Shown here in pieces: positions 9,516-19,595 of a stretch of 64,000 nt of DNA. Both the position numbers and the translations under genes were made by a program. The stretch covers positions 1,776,700 to 1,840,699 of the forward strand of contig NZ_CP011382.1 in NCBI RefSeq assembly GCF_000734895.2, given 5' to 3'. Below the pieces are notes generated by a model. It was given only the letters and a program-made list of their open reading frames with translations, had not been told where the DNA came from and ran no database searches. The stretch's first letter is position 1. Each line of letters starts with the position of its first letter. This DNA comes from Calothrix sp. 336/3. GTDB lineage: Bacteria > Cyanobacteriota > Cyanobacteriia > Cyanobacteriales > Nostocaceae.

Positions 9516-10064
9516 CTACTCAGCGTTAGCGCTCTTCAGTGAAACTGGTAGAGGTTGGAAGTCGCTGGGGTGGGATGGGGGTAAACTGGAGCGTAATTGC
9601 CGCATCAGGCTACCCATTTCCAGAGCGCTCATGGCGTATTCCCAACCGAGATTGCTTTTGATTCCGGCTCTTTCTAGGGCTTGTTGCATGGTATCTGTGG
9701 TGAGAATGCCGAAAACCACCGGTACACCAGTTTGGAAGGATGCCGCAGCTACGCCCTTGGCGACTTCCGATGAGACATAATCAAAGTGAGGAGTTTGCCC
9801 TCGGATGACTGCGCCTAAGCAAATCACTGCATCGTAACGCTGGGATAAAGCCAATTGACGGGCGACTACAGGTACTTCAAAGCTGCCTGGAACCCAGACA
9901 TAATCGACTTGGGAACCGTGGGGATTAACATCCACACCGTGACGTTTTAAGCAATCTTGACATCCTTCTAGTAGTTTAGTGGTGACTAGGTCATTAAATC
10001 TACCAATAACTACTGCAAACCTCAAAGGTTCAGTCTGTGTAAACGTTCCCTCGAAAACTGCCAT
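9516..10064 (-). CDS. ribH: 6,7-dimethyl-8-ribityllumazine synthase
   Basis: RibH condenses 5-amino-6-ribitylamino-uracil with 3,4-dihydroxy-2-butanone 4-phosphate, the penultimate step of riboflavin synthesis, and usually assembles into pentamers or 60-mers. The 182-residue protein has the family motifs in order: RFND near 22, WVPGSFEVP near 57, the phosphate-binding [15 protein letters not shown] block near 83-97, and [19 protein letters not shown] near 115-133. The C-terminal tail after residue 155 is a little longer than in enterobacteria. It lies just downstream of psbZ on the same strand. No FMN riboswitch was recognised in front of it. Confidence 0.96.
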   Translation of the reverse strand: MAVFEGTFTQTEPLRFAVVIGRFNDLVTTKLLEGCQDCLKRHGVDVNPHGSQVDYVWVPGSFEVPVVARQLALSQRYDAVICLGAVIRGQTPHFDYVSSEVAKGVAAASFQTGVPVVFGILTTDTMQQALERAGIKSNLGWEYAMSALEMGSLMRQLRSSLPPSHPSDFQPLPVSLKSANAE

Positions 10065-10271
10065 GACTGCCTCTAGTTCAACTATACTTCTTTGTCAATA
10101 TACATATCTTTTCTCAAAACTACAGGAGCAGTTGAATCAAAGTAGAAAGTGCAAGCTCCAGGGAAAAACATAGATGAACTATTTTTTCCTTGCTCCTGGC
10201 TGTTTCTGACTTTATTCCTCTGCTCCTGCAAGTCTGATGCTATTTGTCTGTAATTTAGTGGCAGCAGTCGC

Positions 10272-10460
10272 TTAAACTACGAAAAAGTTTAATAAACCGA
10301 CTAGTACAACTAAAACAGCCCAAACTCCAGAACCAATCCATAGTAGCTTTTTAGATTCAACCCAATTTTGGGGAGTCGCGTAAGCTACAGGAACACCAAT
10401 CACCATCACAAAAGACACTGCAACCAGAGCTAACAAAGCAATTTGGAATAGGATAGTCAT
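10272..10460 (-). CDS. psbZ: Photosystem II reaction centre protein Z
   Basis: PsbZ (formerly Ycf9) is a 62-residue two-span thylakoid protein at the edge of photosystem II that stabilises interactions of the core with antenna. The sequence starts with a hydrophobic segment (about 3-27), has the family-typical loop with YATPQNW and ESKK, and ends with a second hydrophobic segment (about 40-61). Length matches the family exactly. It is followed on the same strand by ribH after about 200 bp, an arrangement I recall from other cyanobacteria. Confidence 0.95.
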   Translation of the reverse strand: MTILFQIALLALVAVSFVMVIGVPVAYATPQNWVESKKLLWIGSGVWAVLVVLVGLLNFFVV

Positions 10461-10634
10461 TTTCCCTGTTCTCCCAAGACACCTGGATATTAAAGATAGA
10501 ATGTTGTACAGCTTGATGCTGACAGATTTTTCCTATTTTTTAAGGTATCAGAAAATTCAACCCGATAGTTAATTCGCAGGGGAAGGGGAAAGGTTGAGAG
10601 GAAAAAAGATTTTTTTGGGATTGGGGATGGGGAA

Positions 10635-13346
10635 ATGGACTTAATTCTTTGTCACACTACGGCTGATTTTGATGCTTTGGGGGCGGCGGTGGGGCTGACT
10701 CGGTTGTTACCAGGTAGTAAGATTGTGCTGACTGGGGGCGCTCATCCACCGGTGCGGGATTTTTTGGCGTTCCATCGGGATGAGTATCCATTGATGGAAA
10801 GACGTTCTGTAAATCCACGGAAAATTCGCTCTTTGGTGGTGGTGGATACCCAGAAGCGCGATCGCCTGGGTAAGGCTGCTGAATGGTTGGATTTACCGCA
10901 TTTGCAATCACTAATTGTCTATGATCATCACCAGGGGCAAACCCTGGATATCCCTGCTACGGAGTTTTGTCTGGAGCCGGTGGGGGCTTGCACTACAATC
11001 ATTGTGGAAAAATTGCAGCTAGCTGGTGTGATGTTGACTGTTGCGGAGGCGACTGCCATGGCATTGGGTATCCATGTTGACACAGGTTCCCTGACTTTTC
11101 CCCAAACTATTCCCCGTGATGCTCTGGCTTTGGCGTGGTTGATGCAGCAGGGGGCAAGTCTGTCGGTGGTGTCGGAGTATGTGGAACCTGGGTTGTCTGT
11201 GCAACTCCAACAGCTGCTTGCTGATGCTCTGGATAATTTAAATTATCTCCCTGTCCATGGCTATACCGTTGCCTGGGTAAATTTACAGACAGATATTTTT
11301 GTTCCTGGCTTATCTCACCTGGCTTCGGAGTTGATGGAGTTAACGGAGATTGATGCTTTGTTACTGGGGAATGAATACCCTAGTAAGGAAGAAAATACCC
11401 AGCGTGTCACAATTATTGGGCGATCGCAAATTCCGGGTACGAACCTGCATCAATTATTTCAACCCCTGGGTGGGGGGGGACATTCCCAAGCCACATCTTT
11501 AAATTTGGTGGGAGCAAATCCCCAGGAAACTATCCAGCAGCTAATTGAGGGCTTAAAAGCACAGATACCCCATCCCCCCACTGCACGGGATTTAATGTCG
11601 TCTCCGGTGCGTACCATTCGCCCAGAAACCACCATTGATGAAGCCCAGAGAATTCTGTTACGCTACGGACATTCGGGTTTATCTGTGGTGGATAGTCAAG
11701 GCAAATTGTTGGGAATTATCTCCCGTCGAGATTTAGATATTGCCTTACACCATGGTTTTAGTCATGCTCCGGTTAAGGGTTACATGACAAGAAATCTTCA
11801 GGCGATCGCCCCCCAAACGACTCTCCCAGAAATTCAAGCTTTAATGGTTACCTATGATATCGGACGTTTACCCGTACTAGAACATGGGCAATTAGTCGGT
11901 ATTGTCACCCGTACCGATGTCTTGCGAGAATTGCACCAAAAACGCCAAGGAGAAAGTCCATCCGGGGAAGTCGAGGGAGAGAACCTAGTCACAATTCCTA
12001 CCTTGGCAGAATTACGAGATCGCCTCACCCCCAAACTCTGGGAACTCCTCACTAAAGCCTCTGTTCAAGCCAAACAACGCGGCTGGCATTTATACTTAGT
12101 TGGTGGTGCTGTCCGCGACTTACTCCTGGCGGATACTGCGGAGGGAAGCTTATTAATTAAAGATATTGATTTAGTTGTCGATGGTTTCCACAAATCCGCC
12201 GATGTCGGAGCCGGGGTAGAATTAGCTAAGGCATTACAGGAAATCTATCCCCAAGCCCGCTTAGAGATTCACGGTGCTTTTCAAACTGCTGCCCTACTCT
12301 GGCATAAAGATGCAGAATTAGATTCTCTCTGGGTAGATATCGCCACTGCCAGAACAGAATTTTATCCCTATCCAGCAGCAAATCCGGAAGTTGAAGCCAG
12401 TTCCATTCGTCAAGACCTCTACCGTCGTGATTTTACCATTAACGCCCTGGCTTTGCGCCTCACCCCACCCCATCCAGGGAAACTCCTAGACTTCTTCGGT
12501 GGTTTACTCGACTTACAAGCAAAGCAAGTGCGGGTACTCCATGCTAATAGTTTTATCGAAGATCCCACCCGTATCTATCGGGGAGTCAGGTTTGCAGTAC
12601 GTCTTGGTTTTCAAATCGAACCCCAAACGGAAGCATATATCCGTTATGCCATCAATAGCGGTGTCTACGATCGCACCACCCGCGAAAATAGTAAAACTCC
12701 CGCTCTGCAAACTCGTCTGAAAACGGAATTAAAACACATCCTGGAAGCACCCTACTGGCAATCTGCCTTGGAATTATTGGGAGAGTTGGGAGCATTGCAA
12801 TGTATCCATAGCACCCTCTCCCTTAATGATGCCTTAATTCGCCATCTTCGCCTATTGGAGCGGTGTTTACGGCGTTTTGACCCCAAACAAACCTTACCCC
12901 ATTGGCAAATGCGTTTAGAGGCATTAATCGCCCATCTTGCACCAGAATATCAGGCAAAGGTCGCCAAAAATCTGCAATTACAGGAGGAGAGTCTTCAGCG
13001 TTTGCAAAATTTAGCTACCGCACAGCAGGAAATTTTCACAGCTTTACAAAATTGCGAATTACCCAGTCAGGTGGTAAAAACCTTGCGCAAGTACGATTTA
13101 CCGATGTTGATTTTGGTGGCTTTATCTTCTCCCCGTACTTTCAGGAAACAGATTTGGCACTACCAAACCAATCTAATTCATGTTCAACCCCTATTGAATG
13201 GCAATGACTTGAAAAAATTAGGTTATCAACCTAGTCCCCAATATCGCCAAATATTGGATAATTTACTGGCGGCTACTTTGGATGGTGTGGTGCAAGATAG
13301 GGAAACTGCCAGGATGTTTGTGATGAAAAATTATCCTAATAGCTAA
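10635..13346 (+). CDS. DHH-CBS-CBS-tRNA nucleotidyltransferase fusion
   Basis: A 903-residue fusion. The N-terminus is a DHH/DHHA1 phosphoesterase domain (DFD at 11-13, VVDTQ near 69, DHH at 97-99, GGGGHSQA near 280). Two CBS domains follow at about 316-375 and 380-435 and probably bind an adenine nucleotide. The C-terminal half is a class II tRNA nucleotidyltransferase/poly(A) polymerase, with LVGGAVRD near 488, the catalytic DID motif near 510, and the [19 protein letters not shown] block that binds nucleotide. It would add CCA or A residues to RNA 3' ends; which of these is not decidable here. The same architecture is known in cyanobacteria and some other bacteria, usually annotated poly(A) polymerase or CBS domain protein. 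The DHH domain could act on small nucleotides or oligoRNA. The start follows GGGGA. Confidence 0.92.
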   Translation: MDLILCHTTADFDALGAAVGLTRLLPGSKIVLTGGAHPPVRDFLAFHRDEYPLMERRSVNPRKIRSLVVVDTQKRDRLGKAAEWLDLPHLQSLIVYDHHQGQTLDIPATEFCLEPVGACTTIIVEKLQLAGVMLTVAEATAMALGIHVDTGSLTFPQTIPRDALALAWLMQQGASLSVVSEYVEPGLSVQLQQLLADALDNLNYLPVHGYTVAWVNLQTDIFVPGLSHLASELMELTEIDALLLGNEYPSKEENTQRVTIIGRSQIPGTNLHQLFQPLGGGGHSQATSLNLVGANPQETIQQLIEGLKAQIPHPPTARDLMSSPVRTIRPETTIDEAQRILLRYGHSGLSVVDSQGKLLGIISRRDLDIALHHGFSHAPVKGYMTRNLQAIAPQTTLPEIQALMVTYDIGRLPVLEHGQLVGIVTRTDVLRELHQKRQGESPSGEVEGENLVTIPTLAELRDRLTPKLWELLTKASVQAKQRGWHLYLVGGAVRDLLLADTAEGSLLIKDIDLVVDGFHKSADVGAGVELAKALQEIYPQARLEIHGAFQTAALLWHKDAELDSLWVDIATARTEFYPYPAANPEVEASSIRQDLYRRDFTINALALRLTPPHPGKLLDFFGGLLDLQAKQVRVLHANSFIEDPTRIYRGVRFAVRLGFQIEPQTEAYIRYAINSGVYDRTTRENSKTPALQTRLKTELKHILEAPYWQSALELLGELGALQCIHSTLSLNDALIRHLRLLERCLRRFDPKQTLPHWQMRLEALIAHLAPEYQAKVAKNLQLQEESLQRLQNLATAQQEIFTALQNCELPSQVVKTLRKYDLPMLILVALSSPRTFRKQIWHYQTNLIHVQPLLNGNDLKKLGYQPSPQYRQILDNLLAATLDGVVQDRETARMFVMKNYPNS

Positions 13347-13358
13347 GTTCCCATTCTA

Positions 13359-13913
13359 TTATCTACCACCAATAGTTTTCTGAAAAGCTGGACGTTCGGA
13401 GAGTCGCTGCATGTAACTTAAGACTTGTGGGTATGCACTCAAGTCGAGTTTCAGTAGGAGGGGAATATAGGCAAGCATGGCTCCGAGGGCGACATCGGCA
13501 ACGGTAAAATTATCTCCGAGGAGGAAAGCTTGCTGAGTGAAAATTTCATTTAAGGGTGTCATCAAACGTGGCATTTCTTTTTCACGCTGATTTTCCAGGA
13601 AGACTCCATTGGCAAAGGTGGAGTTAGCAAATAGTACCCACTGAGCTATTTTCCCCCGCTCTTCTACAGATGGGGATGGTTGAGCGTATTTGTCCGCAAG
13701 GTACATTAAAATTGCTCCCGATTCCCAAAGCTGAAAATCTCCATCGGCGATCGCGGGTACTTTCCCCATAGGATTGATTGCCAAAAAATCCCCCTGTCGA
13801 TGTTCTCCCGCTTGCATATCCAGGAGTATAAATTCGTAGGGTATACCCAGTTCCTCTAAATACCAATGGACAATCGATGCGCGACTGCGACTACCACCAT
13901 AGAGCTTTAACAT
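13359..13913 (-). CDS. Glutathione S-transferase family protein
   Basis: A 184-residue cytosolic GST. The N-terminal thioredoxin-like domain carries the glutathione-contact motif NPMGKVPAIADGD (about 47-59) and the ES pair in LWESGAI (about 64-65). The C-terminal helical domain contains the conserved N-capping LGDNFTVADVALG stretch (about 132-144). The N-terminal active-site segment reads GSRSRAS, so Ser may be the catalytic residue. Substrates are unknown. It converges with the preceding nucleotidyltransferase gene, with only 12 bp between the stops. Confidence 0.9.
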   Translation of the reverse strand: MLKLYGGSRSRASIVHWYLEELGIPYEFILLDMQAGEHRQGDFLAINPMGKVPAIADGDFQLWESGAILMYLADKYAQPSPSVEERGKIAQWVLFANSTFANGVFLENQREKEMPRLMTPLNEIFTQQAFLLGDNFTVADVALGAMLAYIPLLLKLDLSAYPQVLSYMQRLSERPAFQKTIGGR

Positions 13914-13992
13914 AGTTGCTGCAATAATTGAGAACTACGTTATGGTATCACTGAACCTGGGAGCATGAATTTCAGGTGTTAAATATCACCTA

Positions 13993-14457
13993 TCACAGCA
14001 CTTTGTGAGTATTGGGATGCTGCTTGATATTATCGTCTTTGGTGACAACTCGTGATGCATTTAGTACCCGTTTGCGTTCCGTAGAATATTTAAATTCCCT
14101 ATAGCTTGTACCCAAAGGAATCAGGGATTGGGCAGTTTGTTTGCGCTTGTAGGTACGAGCAGCGGCAAATAATCGGGGAATGAATTCGTCGCTAAATTGG
14201 GCATTATCGGGAAAATCACCGGGTTTTATCAGGTTTTCGCCCTGGAGAATATTTCCTAGGGTTGTTGCACAGGCAATTCTGTAGGAAGTTTCAATACCTT
14301 TGAGAATTGCTTCTAGTGCTGCGGAGGGTATAGGTTCAATGACTTCGACTTGGTGTACTTCCCCGTCTATTTTCAGGAAGCAGGTGGCAACACCGAGAAC
14401 AATGTAGTCATCTGCTGTTAAATCTGGGGCATCGGTATAGGGTGTTGCAGTTATCAT
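13993..14457 (-). CDS. Unrecognised 154-residue cytoplasmic protein
   Basis: I do not recognise a family. The protein is soluble-looking, has no signal peptide or membrane segment, and ends in a basic region rich in Lys and Arg (RTYKRKQ near 104, TERKRVL near 127). The first 80 residues contain an acidic start, a hydrophobic core (DYIVLGVATCFLKIDGEV) and an Ala-rich helix. Codon use and a clean ATG start support a real gene. It diverges from the TPR gene at 14866. A possible tRNA or nucleic-acid contact is suggested only by the basic tail. Confidence 0.72.
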   Translation of the reverse strand: MITATPYTDAPDLTADDYIVLGVATCFLKIDGEVHQVEVIEPIPSAALEAILKGIETSYRIACATTLGNILQGENLIKPGDFPDNAQFSDEFIPRLFAAARTYKRKQTAQSLIPLGTSYREFKYSTERKRVLNASRVVTKDDNIKQHPNTHKVL

Positions 14458-14865
14458 AAGAAAATCTTTTCAATACTACGTGATTTACTAAAAATATCTG
14501 ATGCTCTTGTTGGCATTTTACCAAAGGACTTGGGAATACTAGGTCAAGATATATGAACTCAGTCCGAATCCAAACCTAATTCAACAACGTATATCAAAAC
14601 AGAAGATGAATTGATATTTGCTGTTTCTGGAATTGAACTGAGGGAGGAAGTATCTATAAGAAGACTGTGTGTGTAATAAGGGTATCTGCTGTTGTTTGGG
14701 CAGTTAGTGATGTTGATATTGAGAATTCTTTTAATCAAGTTTTCTGAGAAATATCGCCTCTCTAGTACTCATAGACACCTAAGTAAGTGACACAAGAACG
14801 AAACAAACAGCACAGATAAAAATATAAGTTGTTCTCACAGAGCAAGCCGCTCAAGCAGGATATAT
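14458..14865. other. Divergent promoter region
   Basis: About 400 bp between two divergent genes. No further reading frame or RNA was recognised. Both promoters must lie here, and AGGATAT just before the ATG at 14866 is the likely ribosome site of the TPR gene. Confidence 0.5.
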
Positions 14866-15573
14866 ATGAATAGCCACTCATTTTTAGCATCAGATGACCA
14901 GCAAAACCACAGTTACCATTCTGTGTTAAAAGCTACTAAGAACTTGAAGCATCAAGGGCAAGGTAATGGCGAATCTGTTTCTGGTGATAGCTACTTGCGT
15001 ACTTGTGCTTTGAGAGCAGCTCAACAGGGAGATTACATAGAGGCGATCGCCCTATTTAATCAACTCATCCTCGATTATCCCGACAGCGCCATTGACTACA
15101 ACAACCGAGGTCTGGTTTACTTTCAATGTGGCGAAATCTACAAAGCTTTGTGTGATTACAACACAGCCCTAGAACTCAACCCCAAGTTATCCAGTGCTTA
15201 TAACAACCGGGGAAATTACTACGCAGCTTGTGGAGAATTAAATGCCGCGATCGCCGATTATGATCAAGCATTGGATCTGAATCCCAGTTACACCAGAGCT
15301 TGGATTAACCGAGGTATCACGATGCGGGATTTGGGAGAATATGAACAGGCAATCGAGAATCTGGAAACAGCATTATTATTTGGACAATTAGAAAGTAATA
15401 TCATTGCCGAACGCGGACGGACTTATCATGTGTGGGGTGACTGGAATTGCGCGATCGCAGATTATTATCGCGCTCTTGCCCTACTCAACGACAGTGACAG
15501 CAAAAAAGTCCCTGCTAGCCCCCGTCTACGCTTACAGGTGGAAAATTGGTTAGGAGAATTACTTTGTCAGTAG
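14866..15573 (+). CDS. TPR repeat protein
   Basis: A 235-residue tetratricopeptide-repeat protein with no signal peptide. After a polar N-terminal tail of about 45 residues it has five to six TPR units from about residue 47 to 210, including the typical asparagine-rich AYNNRGNYYAACGELNAAIADYDQALDLNP unit type common in cyanobacteria. Such proteins act as binding scaffolds; the partner is unknown. It stands alone, with a divergent neighbour on one side and a convergent one on the other. Confidence 0.85.
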   Translation: MNSHSFLASDDQQNHSYHSVLKATKNLKHQGQGNGESVSGDSYLRTCALRAAQQGDYIEAIALFNQLILDYPDSAIDYNNRGLVYFQCGEIYKALCDYNTALELNPKLSSAYNNRGNYYAACGELNAAIADYDQALDLNPSYTRAWINRGITMRDLGEYEQAIENLETALLFGQLESNIIAERGRTYHVWGDWNCAIADYYRALALLNDSDSKKVPASPRLRLQVENWLGELLCQ

Positions 15574-16019
15574 TGATTCAGTTCTGAGTCAAACCCTCAT
15601 TTACGGACAATACCCGTCCTAGTAGTCCACCAACCCAAAAATGCTGGGTGGATAAGGGACAGGGGAGACAAGGGAGACACGGGGGATAGGGAGGAAAGAG
15701 CTTTTTCTTGTCACTATCGACTCAGCAAAGTTGACTTGACAGAGTACTAGAATAATTTAAGTGAATTACTTTTAACCAATGTAATAGTTATTCTGCTTGT
15801 AGTGATAACTGATAACTGATAACCCATAACTTAACTAACGGCTAATAGATGATAACCCCTGGTGATTAACTATTAGCCGTTAGTCTATTACATAGGTATT
15901 TATACGCAAAGGATGTCAGGAATCCTGGATAGCTAGATAGACAAAATAGACAAATAAAGTTTTCTTAATCAAAAATTGCCGTAGGTAGAAGCAAATCTTA
16001 TCCATCCCCAGGAAAAAAT
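15574..16019. other. Convergent intergenic region with repeats
   Basis: About 450 bp between two genes that end towards each other. It holds a purine-rich run of short repeats of the GGGAGACA kind (about 15660-15700), tandem GATAACT heptamers near 15803-15822, and a perfect inverted repeat at 15835-15883. No coding sequence was recognised. Confidence 0.6.
15835..15883. repeat. 14-bp inverted repeat, possible bidirectional terminator
   Basis: The arms CTAACGGCTAATAG and CTATTAGCCGTTAG are perfect reverse complements separated by 21 bases. The site lies between convergent genes, so the hairpin could stop transcription from both sides, although no T-run follows on either strand. Confidence 0.6.
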
Positions 16020-16430
16020 CTAGGGAGTAGTTTGAGCTTGTTGTACTTCTGCTGCTTCTTTGTTGATAATCACAACCTGACGCTGGTTGGGATCAAAGCG
16101 ATACCCCTGTTGTTGCATCACACTTTGGGCTTGATGGGGATCGAAGTTTTGACTAAATTCTGCTTGGGAACCGTTAACGCGCTGTTCCATCTGCTTGACT
16201 TCAGAGCGAATTTCCCGCAGTTTTTCTTGTAATGACCAGTGGTTGGGTAGCAGTTGTACTAACGCTGATACTGCCACAGCAGAAATGGCTAGATTGACAC
16301 CGATTTTGACAGTTGACTCTAACGCCATAATTTGGTGAGAACGCTGACGTAGATGTCTTTTGGGACGAGGAGAAACACGACGCTGCTGTATCGGTTCTAG
16401 GGGGGTTCTAGATGGCTGGATTGCATTCAT
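16020..16430 (-). CDS. Single-span coiled-coil membrane protein, unrecognised
   Basis: A 136-residue protein that I cannot place by name. A strongly basic N-terminal 34 residues (PRPKRHLRQRSHQ) precede one membrane segment (about 42-62), then a charged helix likely to be a coiled coil (about 68-90) and a Gln-rich tail. The positive-inside rule puts the N-terminus in the cytoplasm. A second in-frame ATG at residue 35 would remove the basic tail but has no better ribosome site. It ends convergently with the TPR gene and lies upstream of no obvious partner. Confidence 0.75.
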   Translation of the reverse strand: MNAIQPSRTPLEPIQQRRVSPRPKRHLRQRSHQIMALESTVKIGVNLAISAVAVSALVQLLPNHWSLQEKLREIRSEVKQMEQRVNGSQAEFSQNFDPHQAQSVMQQQGYRFDPNQRQVVIINKEAAEVQQAQTTP

Positions 16431-16921
16431 ATTGACTCAAGAGTATGAAGTGAGGGGACAAGGATGAAATTTTCATGTATTGGTATCTGCTTCATGCTTC
16501 GTGGGCAAAAAAACAAAACACATTCTTTGATGTTCACACCCATGTTTGATGTTCTGGGGTAATTTCATACTTTATACTTCATCCTTGACCTTGGCGTTGG
16601 CTGACTAAAAAGGCTCTGAGTAGTCGGGATGGAGAATCAAAGTAGTATTCCTTACTTCTCGATTTCCCATACTTTATCCTCAATACCCCATGTCCACTTT
16701 CATCTTTTCTGGTATACCCAGTTAATGATGACTCTTTTGGACATTGTTTAGCTGCCATATTACTTCATTTTTGGGAATTTGCTACACGTATACAAAAAGT
16801 TAAAAATAAACCTGGCATACGTAAGTGTTTTCCGATAAATAATTAAGCGATGATGCCGTTAATTTGTGGAAAACAGTGATGCCAGGTCTATTTCACTCTC
16901 TAAGCGTGTTCCGCCCAGGGC
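16431..16921. other. Intergenic stretch
   Basis: About 490 bp between psaM and the coiled-coil gene, both on the minus strand. No reading frame of note. It must hold the promoter of the coiled-coil gene. Fragments similar to each other (GTATGAAGT and ATACTTCATCCTTG near 16443 and 16570) hint at an imperfect inverted repeat. Confidence 0.4.
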
Positions 16922-17017
16922 TTATTTGTAAAGTTCTGTTGCCAAGCGCCAAGCCAATAAACCTGGAAGAATCGCAACTGCCAGAGCGATGTAGACTTGA
17001 GTATCAGTTAAAGCCAT
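16922..17017 (-). CDS. psaM: Photosystem I subunit PsaM (31 residues)
   Basis: PsaM is a single-span subunit of photosystem I at the trimer interface. The minus strand encodes exactly 31 residues beginning MALTDTQVYIALAVA and ending LATELYK, which matches the remembered Synechocystis PsaM in length and in the conserved TELYK end. A GGAGG ribosome site lies eight bases before the ATG. The gene is shorter than usual gene-finder limits and is easily missed. It probably has its own promoter in the 175 bp before it. Confidence 0.95.
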   Translation of the reverse strand: MALTDTQVYIALAVAILPGLLAWRLATELYK

Positions 17018-17192
17018 GATTTAAGCCTCCTAATCCCAATATAGTTTTAATGGTTCGTCTACTACTTTTCCCTGTTTTCCGGAGAATGGGGAATAGGTTG
17101 TTACAAAAAGTAGTCATTGCCCATGGTCAACGGGTAAAATTTTCGGAAATATTATTAAATGTCAAGAAAAATTTACAGATATTGATTAAAAA

Positions 17193-18473
17193 ATGAATTT
17201 TTATTTGGGGATAGATTTTGGTACTTCCGGTGCGCGGGGAATATTAATTGATCGAGATGGGGAAATTCAAGCAGAGGTACGTTGTCCCTTTGGGGATGAC
17301 TCCCTGAAAGCAGATTACTGGGCAAAGGCTTTATTTTCCCTGTTAGAGCAAATTCCTGGCGTGCTGAGACGGAAAATTCAGGCGATCGCCATCAATGGGA
17401 CATCCTCCACCGTTCTTGTTTGTGACGACAAAGGACAACCAGTGCAGCCCGTGATGATGTATAACGATGCCCAGGGAGCAGTAATGCTCAAAAGCTTAGA
17501 ACATTTTGCCCCAGCCCATCACACTGTACTCAGCGCTACATCTAGCTTAGTAAAATTACTATGGATGTCTCACCAGGAAAATTTTGCCCAAGCTCGATAC
17601 TTTCTCCATCAAGCCGATTGGTTAGCCTTTCAACTTCATGGGAAAATAGGTATCAGTGACTACCATAACGCCCTGAAGCTTGGTTATGACGTAGCAGCAT
17701 TACAATATCCCCAATGGTTAGAAAGATGCTTAGAAAATCAACATATTTCTATCCAGTTACCGCAGATTTACACCCCAGGGCAACCTATCGGGGAATTACG
17801 TCCAGAAATCAGGCAACAATACGGTTTTTCACCCCAATGCTACGTTTGTGCTGGAACTACAGACAGTATCGCTGCTTTCCTTGCGAGTGGGGCAAAATCC
17901 CCTGGAGAAGCGGTAACATCCCTCGGTTCCACCCTAGCGTTAAAATTACTCAGTCGCACCCCTGTGGAAGATGCTAGGTATGGAATTTATAGTCACAGAT
18001 TTCCTACCTTGGGGACAGAAAATCTCTGGTTAGCTGGAGGTGCATCAAATACCGGAGGTGCTGTACTCAAACAATTTTTTACCCCCGCCGAATTAGCCAG
18101 ACTCAGCCAAGAAATTAATCCTACCCTAGGTACTACCCTAGATTACTACCCCCTGTTAAAACCTGGCGATCGCTTCCCCATCAATGACCCTAACTTACCA
18201 CCCCGTCTCACACCTCGCCCAGATAGTGACAGAGAATTTTTACACGGTTTATTAGCAAGTATGGCGCGGATTGAAGCCCAGGGATACGAACTATTACAGC
18301 AACTAGGTGCAGATCAGCTGATTCGTGTTTATACGGCTGGTGGAGGTGCGGCAAATGACACTTGGACACAAATTCGCCAAAATTATTTACAAGTTCCGAT
18401 GGTACGTCCTTTGCACACAGAAGCTGCCTATGGTAGTGCATTGTTAGCACGGGGAATGGGTAATGATAATTGA
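17193..18473 (+). CDS. FGGY-family sugar kinase (ribulose/xylulose kinase-like)
   Basis: A 426-residue ATP-dependent pentulose kinase of the FGGY fold. The N-terminal phosphate loop is DFGTSGARG (about 8-16). The ADP-binding half shows AGTTDSIAAFLASG (about 221-234), the SLGSTLALK loop and the adenosine motif YTAGGGAANDTW near 388. It is shorter than canonical xylulokinases (about 480-500) and resembles, from memory, the cyanobacterial and plastid group that includes Synechococcus SePSK and Arabidopsis XK-1, for which D-ribulose is the reported substrate. It diverges from psaM with 175 bp between the starts. Product and pathway role in this organism are inferred. Confidence 0.88.
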   Translation: MNFYLGIDFGTSGARGILIDRDGEIQAEVRCPFGDDSLKADYWAKALFSLLEQIPGVLRRKIQAIAINGTSSTVLVCDDKGQPVQPVMMYNDAQGAVMLKSLEHFAPAHHTVLSATSSLVKLLWMSHQENFAQARYFLHQADWLAFQLHGKIGISDYHNALKLGYDVAALQYPQWLERCLENQHISIQLPQIYTPGQPIGELRPEIRQQYGFSPQCYVCAGTTDSIAAFLASGAKSPGEAVTSLGSTLALKLLSRTPVEDARYGIYSHRFPTLGTENLWLAGGASNTGGAVLKQFFTPAELARLSQEINPTLGTTLDYYPLLKPGDRFPINDPNLPPRLTPRPDSDREFLHGLLASMARIEAQGYELLQQLGADQLIRVYTAGGGAANDTWTQIRQNYLQVPMVRPLHTEAAYGSALLARGMGNDN

Positions 18474-18685
18474 ATGCGATTTCGGAGCATCGCCATTAAT
18501 ATGAGCGTAGCAGAAAGTACAGTAATCAAAATGCAAAACTTGTACTGAGCAGTTCGATAAATTTTACACTGAGCTACGTCGAAGTGCTCACTGTTTCACT
18601 TGTTGAAGTATGCAAAATTCCAACAAAATTTAAAATTAAAGGCAAGCTGTTTTTCTATCTCTAAAATCTCAAGCCCTCAATCATA

Positions 18686-19237
18686 TCAGCTATTAATAAT
18701 TTGCTCTACTTCCACAATCATATCTGGAAATGCCAGGGGCTGAATTGTTCCCGAAGTTAGGGTAAATTTTGTCCCATATTCCCCATCTAAAGGTTCTCTA
18801 AATACTATCAAATGTAATTTTTTGAGATTCACAACCCAATATTCTGGAATACCTGCTTGGGCGTAAATTTTGCTTTTTATCTCTAAATCTTTTTCTAAAC
18901 TCGTATTAGCATACTCAATTAGCCAAAAAATATTTTCGGGATAGGGGTGATGCTCTCGATATTCACGCCCCAAACGTTGGACAATAGCAATATCTGGTTC
19001 GGGTTCGGAATCGTTTGGCAAAGTAATCGGTTTAGCTTGGCGTATTTTAGCCATATCGCCCAATAAATTTGCTAAATACTCCCCTGCTTCATCGCTACAA
19101 TAAGCATGGGGTTCTCCTTCTGGTGACATTTCGACAATTTCCCCCTTGAGTAATTCAACTTGGCGATCGCGCAAAATCCCAGCGTCAATCATTTGGTGAT
19201 ACTCGTCAATTGTCCACTTGGCATTAGTAACAGTCAT
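18686..19237 (-). CDS. Uma2 family (DUF820) putative endonuclease
   Basis: A 183-residue member of the Uma2/DUF820 family, which is greatly expanded in cyanobacteria and has a PD-(D/E)XK nuclease fold. The N-terminus TIDEYHQMIDAGILRDRQVELLKGEI is typical. Catalytic candidates are Asp in EPEPDIAIV (about 90), Glu and Lys in WLIEYANTSLEKDLEIK, and the YAQAGIPEYWVV block follows (about 129-140). Biological roles of the family are poorly known; many copies sit in mobile or defence-like regions. It is next to a toxin-antitoxin-like pair but on the other strand. Confidence 0.9.
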   Translation of the reverse strand: MTVTNAKWTIDEYHQMIDAGILRDRQVELLKGEIVEMSPEGEPHAYCSDEAGEYLANLLGDMAKIRQAKPITLPNDSEPEPDIAIVQRLGREYREHHPYPENIFWLIEYANTSLEKDLEIKSKIYAQAGIPEYWVVNLKKLHLIVFREPLDGEYGTKFTLTSGTIQPLAFPDMIVEVEQIINS

Positions 19238-19595
19238 AGTGGCTTACTCCCAACGATGCTGTAATTTTCCCATGTTAACAAGAATTTGCCATCTATCTAA
19301 TCGATTTTGTAGTTATTAATTTTCTCTAAAAAATCAAGATTATTTTCGCAAAAGCGTTACTAAAAACTATATACAAATGACTGATATTGCTCAATATTCA
19401 TACTTTTTATTTTTAATTTTATAGCTTAAATATATATATAGTCGTTCTAGAACTGATATCTTTCCCCTTGCAAGGTTTAAAATAAATCCATCGACTGCTA
19501 ACTTCAAACCTGATACTATTTAAAGGCGATCGCGCAATCTCAACCTTGGTCTAAAATAGATAAATAATCCCTATAGCAAAATTAAGGATATCTTT
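19238..19595. other. Divergent AT-rich intergenic region
   Basis: About 360 bp of AT-rich sequence between the Uma2 gene and the toxin-antitoxin pair, with a TATATATATA run near 19431-19440 and a HIP1 site near 19527. No gene recognised. The promoter of the pair should be at the right end. Confidence 0.45.

Noticed and set aside
9406..9780. 124-residue frame opposite ribH
   Set aside because: Lies mostly antisense to a certain ribH and has low-complexity repeat-like N-terminus.
10065..10271. Possible FMN riboswitch before ribH
   Set aside because: None of the conserved RFN element segments was seen upstream of ribH.
15660..15700. Short repeats considered as a CRISPR array
   Set aside because: Units are only about eight bases with no regular spacers; no cas genes are present.
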